Shown here: in pieces, positions 16,712 through 28,037 of the stretch
Layout: each line of letters begins with the position of its first letter
Numbering within the stretch: position 1 is the first letter of the stretch
NCBI GenBank assembly: GCA_903929795.1
Contig: CAIYWC010000203.1
Coordinates: forward strand, 1 to 45,311
DNA: 45,311 nucleotides
DNA from: an uncultured Myxococcales bacterium
GTDB taxonomy: Bacteria; Myxococcota_A; UBA9042
Direction of reading: 5' to 3'
Notes under the pieces: generated by a model
Seen by the model: only the letters and a program-made list of their open reading frames with translations
What the model was told of the DNA's origin: nothing
Database searches by the model: none
Position numbers and translations under genes: made by a program

Positions 16712-18079
16712 ATGCGCTTGCTGTCGCTGTTTTTGTGCCTTTTTGCCCTGCCGCTGGCCGCCTGTGGCGCCAAAGCTGCGACTGCAGGCGACGATGCCAG
16801 CGCGTCCGGGGATGCCGCCGCCGCCGACGCTGCCGCGGATATCGCCGTCGACGTCACCGCGACAGCGCCGCCCAAAGGCTACACGGCAAAATTTCGCGCG
16901 ACGCTGGCGAACAAGGCGCCGGCGGCTCAGGACGAAGGCGAACGGCTGTTTTTTGAGGCGACCTGGGGCACTGAAAATGGCGGCGAATACCCACCGGCGG
17001 CATTTTTGGTCGCGCTGTGGAAGAACGACCCGGCGACGTGGGGCGAGCAGTTCAGCCAATTCGGTTTCTTCGTCGACCCGGGCGACGACCTGCCGATTGG
17101 CTTGAAGCGCGGCGACGTGAACCCGGCGCTTGTGCACGACACGTGCTCCGCGTGCCACACGGCCAAGCTGGCAGACGGTCGGATCTGGGCGGGCATGCCG
17201 GCTGAGTATCTCGCGTTTGGCGCGTTCAAGGTCGCGCTGCACCAGGCGTGGGTCAAGGCGGGCAACAAGCCGTACGCGTCGGACGCGCAGCTCGCGCAGT
17301 GGGCGGCGACCCAGCCGGGGTCGCTGGACATTTCCGGCGCGAATGACCCGAGCGTTTTCAATGACTTTCCAGTCTACTGCGACCTCCACAAGATGCAGCA
17401 CTTGAACATCCTCGGCAGCAGCATCGACCTGCGGACAGAGGTGTACTTGAGCATTTTTGGCCTCGTCGACCCGCTGCCGTTTCCGCCGCAGGACGCTGCG
17501 ATGGCGGTGGTCGGCTATTTTGGCGTGCTCGACACGCCGCAGGCGCCTTCGCCGACCGATGGTGCCGCCGTCGCGCGCGGCCGAACGGTGTTCCAGACCG
17601 CCAAGTGCGTCTCCTGCCACCGCGACGACCTGTCCAACGACACCGCGGATTGGCTGGCCGGCCCGGAAAAGCTGCCCGGCGACGATCCGGCGCATCCCAA
17701 CGGCACGATCGCGACCGAAGGCAGCTTCCTCGCGTCGGCGAATGGCAGCAGTGGCGGCAGTGGCCCGGGCCCAGGCATGGCCGCCCTGCTCGGTTTCATG
17801 GCCGACAACGACCTGGTGCAGTACGTGCACAACCCGACCGGCTATGTCGCGAACAACCTCCATGGCTTGTGGACGACCGCGCCCTACCTGCACAATGGCT
17901 CTGTCCCGACGCTGCCGGACCTGCTCAAGGCAGCCAAGGACCGCCCGGCGACGTTTGTCCGCGGCGGCTACACCGTGGACACGACCAAGCAGGGAATGTC
18001 CAATGTCGGCCATGAGTTTGGCAGCACGCTGAGCGACTCCGACAAGGCCGATCTGGTGGCGTACCTGCTCAGCCTCTGA
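16712..18079 (+). CDS. Di-haem cytochrome c lipoprotein
   Basis: 455 aa. The signal peptide ends LPLAAC (lipid Cys 18) and is followed by an Ala/Asp-rich linker to ~50. Two c-haem motifs are present: CSACH (C145-H149) and CVSCH (C299-H303). Between the second haem and the C-terminus lies GLWTTAPYLHNGSVPTLPDLL (~385-406), a signature of cytochrome c peroxidase-like domains, and the protein ends LSDSDKADLVAYLLSL. The residue order fits a surface-exposed electron carrier or peroxidase partner. It lies 8 bp after the propeller-cytochrome gene, so the two are co-expressed. The Met or His sixth ligands cannot be assigned from sequence alone. Confidence 0.8.
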   Translation: MRLLSLFLCLFALPLAACGAKAATAGDDASASGDAAAADAAADIAVDVTATAPPKGYTAKFRATLANKAPAAQDEGERLFFEATWGTENGGEYPPAAFLVALWKNDPATWGEQFSQFGFFVDPGDDLPIGLKRGDVNPALVHDTCSACHTAKLADGRIWAGMPAEYLAFGAFKVALHQAWVKAGNKPYASDAQLAQWAATQPGSLDISGANDPSVFNDFPVYCDLHKMQHLNILGSSIDLRTEVYLSIFGLVDPLPFPPQDAAMAVVGYFGVLDTPQAPSPTDGAAVARGRTVFQTAKCVSCHRDDLSNDTADWLAGPEKLPGDDPAHPNGTIATEGSFLASANGSSGGSGPGPGMAALLGFMADNDLVQYVHNPTGYVANNLHGLWTTAPYLHNGSVPTLPDLLKAAKDRPATFVRGGYTVDTTKQGMSNVGHEFGSTLSDSDKADLVAYLLSL

Positions 18080-18103
18080 CCCTGCCCCGGCAAGGACAAC
18101 TTC

Positions 18104-18649
18104 ATGACAGTGAAAGCCAAATCCGCCAAAGCGCGACCGACTGACGAGCTGCCTCCGGAGTATTTCCGCTTTCACCTGCCGCTGCTGCATCTGGGCGCGG
18201 TGTTCGGCGACGACTGGTTCTCGCTGAAGGCAGAGGCCTTCGCGCGGTTTTTCGGCACGCCGATCTTTCTGGTCACGCAAACTGCGGTCGTGGCGATTTG
18301 GATCATCCTGAACGTGCTGGGGATTACCCATTTTGACCTGTATCCGTTCATTTTGCTCAACCTCGCGTTCAGCTTGCAGGCCGCATACGCCGCGCCGCTG
18401 ATTCTGCTCGCCCAGACGCGTCAGGCGGACCGGGACAAGGCACACGCGGACGCGGACGCCAAGCACCGCGAAGCGATCGCGACGGCGAGCGCAGAGCGCG
18501 AGATGCTGGCTGGACAGCAGACGACGCAGTTGCTTGAATTGATGGCGCAAAACACCGCGCTGACGATGGCCGTGCGCGACCTGAGCCAGCGCATCGAAGT
18601 GCTGACGACCGACGTGCACCGCAAAGTGCTGGCGGACCGGGAAGCCTGA
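18104..18649 (+). CDS. DUF1003 membrane protein
   Basis: 181 aa. A short charged N-terminus is followed by two membrane helices (~54-72 and ~80-102) joined by the DUF1003 hallmark LGITHFDLYPFILLNLAFS. The C-terminal half is a charged helix likely to form a coiled coil (DRDKAHADADAKHREAIATASAERE). DUF1003 proteins are common next to transport and redox genes, but their function is unknown. It starts 24 bp after the cytochrome gene and is probably the last gene of that operon. It is convergent with the SBBP lipoprotein, with 6 bp between stops. Confidence 0.8.
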   Translation: MTVKAKSAKARPTDELPPEYFRFHLPLLHLGAVFGDDWFSLKAEAFARFFGTPIFLVTQTAVVAIWIILNVLGITHFDLYPFILLNLAFSLQAAYAAPLILLAQTRQADRDKAHADADAKHREAIATASAEREMLAGQQTTQLLELMAQNTALTMAVRDLSQRIEVLTTDVHRKVLADREA

Positions 18650-18655
18650 ACCGCG

Positions 18656-21052
18656 TCAGAGCGTCGTGCAGGTGCCGCCCGTGCAGGTCATGCCGCTGAC
18701 ACTGCACGCCGTCGGCGTGCCGCTGTATCCCAGCCCGACGGCGTCGCAGCTGACCGCGAGGTCGCCCCAGCATGTGGCGGCGCCGGGCGTGCAGATCGCG
18801 TCCGCGCAAGGGGAAATCGCGGTGTGGCTGCAGCCCGTGGCGGCGTCGCAGGCGTCCAGCGTGCATGGATCGCCGTCGTCGCACGCGTCGCCGTAACGGA
18901 CCAAAAAGACGTCGTAGCTGCTGTCCGCCGGGTTCAGCGTGCCGGTCCCGAAGTCCGCGGGCTGGCCAAACGCGCCGCTGAACCAAACGTTGCCGGCGCG
19001 GTCGCTGGCGACGCTGCCGCCGAATGCCGAGCCGATGCCGCGCGCCCAGGACAAGCCGCCGCTGCTGCTGAACACCGCGATCGCGAGGCCATCGCTGGGG
19101 ATCAGGCCCGAAATGACGCCGGCGCCGGTGTAGCTGAAGGCGACGGCGACGTCGCCGCCCGGCGTGGCGTCGATGGCGAGGCCAATGCCGGGGAAGAACG
19201 CGGCAAACGGGTTGGACCAGCGGTAGCCGCCGTTGCCGTCGTAGCTGGCCAACCAGACATGCGACCCGCCGCCGGGCGCGACGGGGCCGGCGCCAAAGTT
19301 GCCGATGGTGTCAAAGCAGCCGGTCGCGTAGACGTTGCCAGCGCCGTCGGCGGTCAAGCTCATGTACTCCACGTATTCGGCGCCGAGCTGGCGGTCCCAG
19401 CGCCACACGCCGTTGGCTTCGAGGCCGACAAGCCAGCCGTCAGCCGAGAACTGCGCGCTCTTGCCGCCGCTGCCAAAATCGACCGTGCCATACCAGTTGC
19501 CGCCGGCCGTGACGCGCCCGGCGGGGTCGACGGCGAGTGTCAGCGCGGTTGTGTAGCCGCTGTCCCCGCCTATCAGGTGGCCCCAGCGCCACGCGCCGCT
19601 GCTGTCCGCGCTGACGACATAGCCGCCGGCTTGCGCGCCGATGTTCCAGGTGCCACCGGGCGTGACAAGGCTGCCCGAGAACCCGCCGGTCCAGTACACG
19701 TTGCCCTCGGCGTCGCAGGTGACGGCGCGAACCGATGTGCCGGTCATGCCGTCACTGCCGCGCCGCAGCCAGCGAAACGCGCCGCTGCTGTCGAAGCTGA
19801 CGACGAGGCCCTCGAAGACCGGGCCGCTGGCCTGCAGTGACTGGCCGCCGACGTCGCACGCGCCGACGAAGCCGCCGACGACGTAGCTGTTGCCCAGCCG
19901 GTCCACGGCGATGGCGTTGATGCTGAACGCGCTGCACAGCGGGTTGACCCAGCGCAGGCTGCCGTCCAGCGCGTAGCTGGCGATGAAGTTGTTGCCCAGG
20001 CTTGTGTCGAGCGCGGCGCCGCCAAAGTCGACCGTGGCGCTGAACTGGCCGGTCAGGTAGACGCGGCCGCTGCCGTCGACCGCGGCGCCCAGCGAATGGT
20101 CCAAGCCGCCGGCGCCGATGGTGCGGACCCAGTTGGCGTGGCTTCCGGCGGTCGCGCTGGCCGCGACGCAGCTGGTGCCAACGCAATGGCCGACCTCGGC
20201 GCAGGCATCGCCGTCCACGCACGTGCCGCCGGCGGCCAGGTTTACGCAGCCGCTGGCATCGCAGCTGTCGGTCGTGCAGGCGTTGCCGTCGTCGCAGGGC
20301 GCAGGGTCGCACGCTGTGGCTGTGTCGCTGGCGTCCGCAGCATCGGCCGCCAACGCGTCGTCGGCTGCATCGGCGCCCGCGTCCGGCACGTCCAAAGCGT
20401 CCGCCGCAGCATCTGGATCGGCATCCGCAGCCGTCTCCGCCGAGTCCGGAGCGGTCTCCGCGGTGTCCGCAGCGGTCTCCGCGGTGTCCGGAGCGGTCTC
20501 CGCCGTGTCCGGAGCGGTCTCCGCCGTGTCCGGAGCGGTCTCCGCCGTGTCCGGAGCGGTCTCCGCCGTGTCCGGAGCAGTTTCCGCGGTGTCCGGAGCG
20601 GTTTCCGCGGTGTCCGGGGCGGTCTCCGCCGTGTCCGGAGCAGTTTCCGTCGTGTCCGGAGCGGTCTCCGCCGTGTCCGGAGCGGTTTCCGCCGTGTCCG
20701 AAGCCGTCTCCGCGGTGTCCGGAGCGGTTTCCGCCGTGTCCGGAGCGGTCTCCGCCGTGTCCGGAGCAGTTTCCGCCGAGTCCGGAACGGTTTCCGCGGT
20801 GTCGGCAGCGGTTTCCGCGATGTCCGGGATATCCGCCGTGTCCGGGATATCCGCCGCGTCTGGCGCGGCGTCCGGGGTGTCAGCGGCGTCCCGAGCGTCG
20901 ACAGTTTCAGCAACAGACGCATCTGCGGCGTCTGCCGCATCGTCGGGAGCTGGACCGGGCGCTGGCCTGTCGGCCGCGCCACAGGCCGTGGCCAGCGCGA
21001 GCACCGCCAAGCCACAGGCCGTTCGCACCCAGGTTCCACCAAAGTCAGCCAT
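18656..21052 (-). CDS. Repeat-rich lipoprotein with SBBP beta-propeller
   Basis: 798 aa. The signal peptide ends LATAC (lipid Cys 24). Residues ~78-207 are a Thr/Ala/Glu/Asp heptad array (AETAPDT units), a likely extended stalk. Next is a Cys module ([17 protein letters not shown]) of a kind common in myxobacterial surface proteins. About residues 310-740 are SBBP-type propeller blades ([48 protein letters not shown]). A second module, [18 protein letters not shown], and a Cys-rich end follow. Function is likely adhesive or structural. It has its own promoter; the ATG at 21052 is preferred because earlier codons lie before the predicted transcription start. Confidence 0.75.
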   Translation of the reverse strand: MADFGGTWVRTACGLAVLALATACGAADRPAPGPAPDDAADAADASVAETVDARDAADTPDAAPDAADIPDTADIPDIAETAADTAETVPDSAETAPDTAETAPDTAETAPDTAETASDTAETAPDTAETAPDTTETAPDTAETAPDTAETAPDTAETAPDTAETAPDTAETAPDTAETAPDTAETAPDTAETAADTAETAPDSAETAADADPDAAADALDVPDAGADAADDALAADAADASDTATACDPAPCDDGNACTTDSCDASGCVNLAAGGTCVDGDACAEVGHCVGTSCVAASATAGSHANWVRTIGAGGLDHSLGAAVDGSGRVYLTGQFSATVDFGGAALDTSLGNNFIASYALDGSLRWVNPLCSAFSINAIAVDRLGNSYVVGGFVGACDVGGQSLQASGPVFEGLVVSFDSSGAFRWLRRGSDGMTGTSVRAVTCDAEGNVYWTGGFSGSLVTPGGTWNIGAQAGGYVVSADSSGAWRWGHLIGGDSGYTTALTLAVDPAGRVTAGGNWYGTVDFGSGGKSAQFSADGWLVGLEANGVWRWDRQLGAEYVEYMSLTADGAGNVYATGCFDTIGNFGAGPVAPGGGSHVWLASYDGNGGYRWSNPFAAFFPGIGLAIDATPGGDVAVAFSYTGAGVISGLIPSDGLAIAVFSSSGGLSWARGIGSAFGGSVASDRAGNVWFSGAFGQPADFGTGTLNPADSSYDVFLVRYGDACDDGDPCTLDACDAATGCSHTAISPCADAICTPGAATCWGDLAVSCDAVGLGYSGTPTACSVSGMTCTGGTCTTL
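20430..20820 (-). repeat. 21-bp tandem repeat array inside the SBBP lipoprotein gene
   Basis: A TCTCCG or TTTCCG hexamer recurs on the plus strand at exactly 21-bp steps from ~20434 to ~20812, 19 occurrences. Each unit encodes one AETAPDT heptad. Units differ mostly by C/T or G/A changes, some silent (GCG/GCC), so the array has been expanding and diverging. Confidence 0.9.
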
Positions 21053-21086
21053 GTCCGCCTGCGCGGCAACATCGGCCCGCGGCGGA

Positions 21087-21115
21087 AGTCTCGCCGCGGC
21101 AGAATACGCCGTCAA
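21087..21115 (-). promoter_or_regulatory. Promoter of the SBBP lipoprotein gene
   Basis: Minus strand: TTGACG (21115-21110), 17-bp spacer, GAGACT (21092-21087). This is the best -35 match in the window. The predicted start near 21080 gives a ~28-nt leader. Confidence 0.55.
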
Positions 21116-21168
21116 TGACATTGTTTGTGATGCATTTCAATGGCTTCAGCCAGCGATGCGCGGTCCGG

Positions 21169-22737
21169 TCACTCCCACTCAATCGTCGCCGGCGGCTTGC
21201 TGGAGATATCGTAGACAAACCGATTGATTCCGCGCACTTCATTGATGACCCGGCTGGAAATCCGCGCCAGAAGCCAGCGCGGCAGGTCTGCCCAATCCGC
21301 GGTCATGCCGTCCACGCTCGTCACCGCGCGCAGCACCGCCGTCGCCTCGTACGTCCGCTGGTCGCCCATCACGCCGACCGACCGCACCGGCAGCAATACC
21401 GCGAAATATTGCCACAATTCCTTACGCCCTTCCCAGCTGTCGATCTCCTGGCGCACGATCGCGTCCGCTTCCTGCACAAGCCGCACCTTCTCCGCGGTGA
21501 TGTCGCCCAGGATGCGCACGGCCAGGCCAGGCCCCGGAAACGGCTGGCGGTCGACAAGGCTCGGCGGCAGGCCAAGCTCGCGGCCCAGCACGCGGACCTC
21601 GTCCTTGAACAGCTCGCGCAGCGGCTCCACAAGCTGCATCCGCATGTGCTCCGGCAGCCCGCCGACGTTGTGGTGCGACTTGATCGTCACGCTCGGCCCC
21701 TTGAAACTGACCGACTCGATGACGTCCGGATACAGCGTGCCTTGCGCCAGGAAATCGAAGCTGCCAGCTTCATGACTGACTTCGTCGAACACATCGATGA
21801 ACGTTTTACCAATGATCTTCCGCTTCTGCTCCGGATCCTCAACTCCGGCCAGCGCGCCGAGAAAGCGCTCCCGGGCATCCGCAACGTGCAGCGGCAGGCC
21901 CATGCCTTCGCCGAAGATCTTGCGGACATCGTCCGATTCGCCTTTGCGCAGCAAGCCGTTGTCGACAAAAACGCAGGTCAGCTTCGCGCCGATCGCCTTG
22001 TGCAAAAGCGCCGCCGTCACGCTGGAATCGACGCCGCCGGACAGGCCGCACAGCACGTGCGAATCGCCGACCTGGGCGCGAATGGCGGCGACGGCGGTCT
22101 CGACAAAGCCGGCCATCGTCCACGACTGGTCGCAGCCGCACAGCCCTACCGCGAAGTTGCGCAGGATGTCGATGCCGCGGCGCGTGTGCACGACCTCCGG
22201 GTGAAACTGCAGGCCCCACAAGCGCAAAATCGGGTTCGCCATCGCGGCCAGCAGGCCATCCTCGCTGCGCGCCACGACGTGAAAGCCGTCCGGCAGCAAC
22301 GCCACCGAGTCGCCGTGGCTCATCCACACCGGCTGCGGCTCGGCCACCTCGAAATGCGCAAACAGCGCGTCGGGCACTTCCACGCACACCTGCGCAGGCC
22401 CGTACTCGCGCGTGTGCCCGGGCGCGACCTTGCCGCCCAGCGCGTTCGCCATCGTCTGCATGCCATAGCAGATGCCCAGGACCGGCACGCCGAGCGTCCA
22501 CACCGCGGGCGTCGGCGGCGCGTCGGTGTCGTACACCGAGGACGGGCCACCGGAGAGGATGATGCCGCGCGGGCCCCAGGCGGCGATCTCGTCCAGCGGC
22601 TTGGTGCACGGCCAGATTTCGCAGTAGACCTTGAGCTCGCGGATGCGCCGCGCGATCAGCATCGTGTACTGCGAGCCAAAATCCAGGATGAGAATGCGCT
22701 GGGCGTGCAGGGCATCGGCGGGCGGCGTGTGCGGCAT
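21169..22737 (-). CDS. guaA: GMP synthase (glutamine-hydrolysing)
   Basis: 522 aa. It converts XMP to GMP with ATP and glutamine. The N-terminal class I amidotransferase domain (~14-200) shows LDFGSQYTMLIARRIRE, the nucleophile elbow GICYGMQ and the His/Glu pair LQFHPEVVHT. The ATP-pyrophosphatase domain has the P-loop LSGGVDSSV (~235). The dimerisation domain ends in the signature NRFVYDISSKPPATIEWE, so the gene is complete. The ATG at 22737 has GAGGTCACC just upstream. A 97-bp gap to the glycosyltransferase gene holds a possible -10 (GATACA, 22767-22762), so guaA may have its own promoter. Confidence 0.97.
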   Translation of the reverse strand: MPHTPPADALHAQRILILDFGSQYTMLIARRIRELKVYCEIWPCTKPLDEIAAWGPRGIILSGGPSSVYDTDAPPTPAVWTLGVPVLGICYGMQTMANALGGKVAPGHTREYGPAQVCVEVPDALFAHFEVAEPQPVWMSHGDSVALLPDGFHVVARSEDGLLAAMANPILRLWGLQFHPEVVHTRRGIDILRNFAVGLCGCDQSWTMAGFVETAVAAIRAQVGDSHVLCGLSGGVDSSVTAALLHKAIGAKLTCVFVDNGLLRKGESDDVRKIFGEGMGLPLHVADARERFLGALAGVEDPEQKRKIIGKTFIDVFDEVSHEAGSFDFLAQGTLYPDVIESVSFKGPSVTIKSHHNVGGLPEHMRMQLVEPLRELFKDEVRVLGRELGLPPSLVDRQPFPGPGLAVRILGDITAEKVRLVQEADAIVRQEIDSWEGRKELWQYFAVLLPVRSVGVMGDQRTYEATAVLRAVTSVDGMTADWADLPRWLLARISSRVINEVRGINRFVYDISSKPPATIEWE

Positions 22738-22834
22738 GGTGACCTCGTGGAGGGCTGGCGGTGTATCAGAAATCAGCCGGAAGCGGGAACTGCGTTGCGG
22801 AGGTGTCACAGGTTCCCGGCGGTTCTGCGCGACG

Positions 22835-24418
22835 TCACGGCGCGAGCCGGTACAGTCCGAGCTGGAACGCCGCCACGTCCGGATACCAGCCGTACTCGTT
22901 CTGCCCCCGGTTCGGCGCCGACTCCTGCAGCACCGGCAGCCAGTGGTGATTCGCCAGTGTTTCCGAACAGATCGGCAGCATCGCCGGCGCCGCGGCCGGG
23001 TGCCGGTAGATCGCCCAGCAGCGGTGCTCCACCAACAGGAACGTCCCGGCCGGGCACCGCGGCGCGCCCGCTTGCTGCCACTGCTGCATCGCATAGCGCG
23101 CCGTGGTCCGGTGCGGCGGCCGCAGCAGGTAGTCGGGAAACGCGCGCTGCACCTTGCCTTTGTCGGGCGGATCCGACTCGTGCAGCGTCACCAGGCATGC
23201 GTCGCGCGCCGGCAGCTGCGCCAGAGCCACGCGGGTGAATCGCTCCGAATCGTCCTCGTTTGTCGGCGCAAACAGCCAGAGCGTTGGCAGCGTGCTGAGC
23301 ACGACCAGACCGGCCGCCCAGCGTTGCGCCGCCACCGGCAGCTCGGCCAGATGCCAAGCGCCCAGCAGCAGCCACAGCGCGGCCAGCGGCGCCTCCAGCC
23401 GCGGCACGGACGTCTGTGGCAGGTCGACCAGCAGGGAAAACGCCCACGCGTAGGTCGCCAGCAGCAGGTTGCGGCGCCACGGCTGACCGCGCAGCCCGTG
23501 CAGCGCCAGCAGCGTCCAGACCAGCGGAAACGCCAGCGGCCAAAACGGCAGGAAGCTACCCACCACCGCCAGCGGCCCAAGCGGGAACAGCTTGTCCAAG
23601 CGGTTGGAGCCCTGCGCCGCGTCCTGCGCCATGCGTTCCACCGTGTGCCAGACCTGCGGCGCCACCAGCAGCGCGAACAGCAGCGCCAGCCACGCGTGAT
23701 CGCGCTCCAGCTTGACGCCGCGCCGCCGCAGCAGGCAAAAACCCAGCAGCGGCGCGACAATCGCGAGCTCCGGGCGCGTCATCCCCGCCGCGGCCAGCAG
23801 CGCCACCGCACGCCAACCGTCGCCGCGCCGGTCCGTCTCCAGCAGCAGCAGCCCGGACCACAGCCACAGCGCGCCGACCACGAGGATGCTTTCGGTCGCA
23901 GCGTCACGCACGAGCAGCGGCAGCGTCGCCAGGGCGAACGCGGCGATCGCCACCGCCAGCCGCGGCGGCTGCCAGCGCACAAACCAGGCCAGCAGCGGAC
24001 CGAGCGCCAGCCAGGACGCGGCGCGGTGAAGCCCGACAAGCGTCGCGTGGTCCGGCGGGAGCAACGCAAACAGCAGGCGGTGCAGCACCTGCGAACCGGC
24101 GCCGTAGCGGTGGACCGCAAGCAGCACGGCGGATCGATCGACAAGCTCGTAGCCCGAAAACAGCATCACGAGCCGCGCGGGCACCAGCAGGCGAAGCACG
24201 AGCGCGAGCGCCAAAGCGGGGACTACCGCGCGCGCGTGCGGCTTCAGCGCCGCAAACACGGTGGTCAGAACGCGCGGCGCGGCCATGAGCGCCAGCAGGA
24301 GGCCGAGCGCGGCGAGCGCGAACTGGACGGCATCGGTCGGCGACCACCAGGTCAGCTGCGCCGCCCACGCCGTAGGCGCCGAGCCCGCGTAGTCGATCGG
24401 CACCGCGGCGCCCGTCAT
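22835..24418 (-). CDS. Polytopic membrane protein, GT39/PMT-like glycosyltransferase candidate
   Basis: 527 aa with ~10-12 hydrophobic helices, for example LALALVLRLLVPARLVML, SILVVGALWLWSGLLLLE and WAAGLVVLSTLPTLWLF. The plan of many helices followed by a C-terminal soluble domain (~400-527, with DACLVTLHESDPPD and several Cys) resembles GT-C glycosyltransferases of the ArnT/PMT kind. I do not see a clear D-E or E-x-H loop motif, and the N-terminus lacks the usual acidic catalytic loop, so enzymatic activity is uncertain. The ATG overlaps the stop of the TPR gene by 4 bp (ATGA), implying a coupled membrane pair. Confidence 0.55.
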   Translation of the reverse strand: MTGAAVPIDYAGSAPTAWAAQLTWWSPTDAVQFALAALGLLLALMAAPRVLTTVFAALKPHARAVVPALALALVLRLLVPARLVMLFSGYELVDRSAVLLAVHRYGAGSQVLHRLLFALLPPDHATLVGLHRAASWLALGPLLAWFVRWQPPRLAVAIAAFALATLPLLVRDAATESILVVGALWLWSGLLLLETDRRGDGWRAVALLAAAGMTRPELAIVAPLLGFCLLRRRGVKLERDHAWLALLFALLVAPQVWHTVERMAQDAAQGSNRLDKLFPLGPLAVVGSFLPFWPLAFPLVWTLLALHGLRGQPWRRNLLLATYAWAFSLLVDLPQTSVPRLEAPLAALWLLLGAWHLAELPVAAQRWAAGLVVLSTLPTLWLFAPTNEDDSERFTRVALAQLPARDACLVTLHESDPPDKGKVQRAFPDYLLRPPHRTTARYAMQQWQQAGAPRCPAGTFLLVEHRCWAIYRHPAAAPAMLPICSETLANHHWLPVLQESAPNRGQNEYGWYPDVAAFQLGLYRLAP

Positions 24419-25839
24419 CGGCGGCGACGCCACCGCAGCAGCACGAATACGGCCAGCGCGAAAATGACGAAGCCGGGCAGACACCGGACCGTCCAGTGAC
24501 TGGCGCGCCGCAGCTGCCGGCACAGGTGCAGATCCTTGGAGCCCTGACACGCCTGCAATTCCGCAAGAATTTCGGACACATGCTCCTGCTTGCCCTGCGT
24601 CTTGTCCAGCGTGTCCGCCATGGCCTTGTCGTACGCCTGCAAGTCGGTGATCGCCTGCGTCACGTCGTGCTCAGCCAGAATCATCGCACGGCAGTACAGC
24701 ACGTCCGGATCGGAGCCGCCCATCGCAGCGGCGTGGCTGACCAGCTGTTCCGCCTGCGCCTGTTGGCCCTGGGCAAACGCGTTCATCGCGCGGTACAGGT
24801 ATTCGCGCGGCTCGTCTTTCATCAGCGGCTCTGCGCGCAGCAAATACACGTCTGATTCTGACCACTTGCCGTCGTGGTGCAAGATGGAACCGACGACGAA
24901 CGCGGCAATGAGATCCGGCGGCGCAGCATCCGCCCGGGCCTTCATGGTCGCCAGCAGCGCCGGGTCGGGACAGTCGATGAAAATCCGCGATAGCCGCGCG
25001 AGTTCCTGCGCAATGCCGGGCACCCGCGCCAGGTCCAGCTTGCCCACCATCGCCAACGCGTCGCCGCACCGCAGCTCCTGGCGCAGCAGCAGCGCGAGGT
25101 CGATGGCCACAAGCGGGTCGTCACCACCCTTGAGCATCTCGCGCAGAATCGCCTCGCCTCTGTCCGGTTGGCCCAGCGTCGCGCTCCAGCGGGCCACCGC
25201 TTGCAACGCGCGCGGACACGTGGGCGCCTGCCGGGCCAGATCGCGCGCCACGTCAAACAGCGCGCCATCGTGCGTCGCGATCACGCCGGCCACCCAGTGC
25301 AGCCGCGTGGCGCAGTCGATCGTCGGGTCCGCCGCCAGCAGCCGCGCCAGGTGCTCCGGTTTGTGGGCGGCCAGCAGCGCGTCCCCCTGCGCGCTCACGG
25401 TCGACGTCGCCGCCGCCGGCACCGCCGTCGCCGGGTCACCTTCGCGATCGCTCAGTGGCGTCCACGTGAACGCCGGAATTTTCGCCAGCTGCGCCTTGAT
25501 CTGCGCCAAGACGTCGTCTGGCAACTCTGCGGATACACTCGCAATTTCAAATTGCCCTGCCTGACGCGGACCGCCGACAAACTCCGGGTGCTGCAAGCGC
25601 ACGCCCAGACCCAGCCCGTCGGGATTCTTGTAGCGCGCGTCGACAAAGCCGTGATCAATGCGCGCGCCGGTGAACTGCCAGCCCTTGGGCCACGCCGGGG
25701 TGGTCTGCAGCGCCGCTTCCAGCACCGACTCCTGGCCCGCGGGAATGCCCCAGCGCTGCGCCGCGTGCGCCACCTGCGGCATCGCCAACAGCACCACCGC
25801 CCAGGCAACGCAAATCACCGACGGTTTCAGCATGGTCAC
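24415..25839 (-). CDS. TPR-like protein with signal peptide and C-terminal membrane anchor
   Basis: 474 aa. A signal peptide (VICVAWAVVLLAMPQVAHA) leads into a ~100-residue N-terminal domain. A helical repeat region (~150-400) follows, with TPR-like Ala/Leu/Asp spacing (ARQAPTCPRALQAVARWSATLGQPDRGEAILREML). The C-terminus is a single membrane helix (FVIFALAVFVLLRW) and RRRR, giving a protein exposed outside the membrane. GTG 25839 has AGAGG 6 nt upstream; ATG 25833 is an alternative. It starts 9 bp after guaB and overlaps the glycosyltransferase-like gene. Function unknown; a partner role for the GT-like protein is inferred from coupling. Confidence 0.6.
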   Translation of the reverse strand: MTMLKPSVICVAWAVVLLAMPQVAHAAQRWGIPAGQESVLEAALQTTPAWPKGWQFTGARIDHGFVDARYKNPDGLGLGVRLQHPEFVGGPRQAGQFEIASVSAELPDDVLAQIKAQLAKIPAFTWTPLSDREGDPATAVPAAATSTVSAQGDALLAAHKPEHLARLLAADPTIDCATRLHWVAGVIATHDGALFDVARDLARQAPTCPRALQAVARWSATLGQPDRGEAILREMLKGGDDPLVAIDLALLLRQELRCGDALAMVGKLDLARVPGIAQELARLSRIFIDCPDPALLATMKARADAAPPDLIAAFVVGSILHHDGKWSESDVYLLRAEPLMKDEPREYLYRAMNAFAQGQQAQAEQLVSHAAAMGGSDPDVLYCRAMILAEHDVTQAITDLQAYDKAMADTLDKTQGKQEHVSEILAELQACQGSKDLHLCRQLRRASHWTVRCLPGFVIFALAVFVLLRWRRRR

Positions 25840-25848
25840 CTGCGGCCT

Positions 25849-27888
<2,040 letters not shown>

Positions 27889-28008
27889 GCGAACCGAATT
27901 CGCAGCTCAAACCCGCCAGTTCGTGGCGTACCACCGGTGCACGCGCGCGGTCCCGGTCCAACGTGCAACCGGTCGACCGACGAAGCTGGATGTTCATTTT
28001 TGGTCAGC
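27889..28008 (-). repeat. Intergenic repeat, copy C (~120 bp)
   Basis: On the minus strand it begins GCTGACC (28008-28002) and ends GGTTCGC (27895-27889), with the conserved core GGACCGGGACCGCGCGCGTG then CACCGGTGGTACGCC. It is slightly shorter than copies A, B and D, and its right hairpin arm is more degenerate. The GCTGACC end is only 5 bp from the -10 of the next gene. Confidence 0.65.
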
Positions 28009-28013
28009 CTGTG

Positions 28014-28019
28014 TAGAGT
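28014..28019 (+). promoter_or_regulatory. Candidate -10 for the YbjN-like/lipoprotein pair
   Basis: TAGAGT at 28014-28019, preceded at 17 bp by TGTTCA, which lies inside repeat copy C. The start would be near 28026, 12 nt before the ATG. Confidence 0.3.
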
Positions 28020-28037
28020 CTGGCCACGGAGACCGCC

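Noticed and set aside
13287..18079. MbnP/MbnH-type copper pair
   Set aside because: The lipoprotein is twice MbnP size with no shared motifs, and the cytochromes have propeller and other architecture; only a general analogy is kept.
20430..20820. Possible CRISPR array from the 21-bp periodicity
   Set aside because: Units are contiguous with no spacers and read as an in-frame protein heptad.
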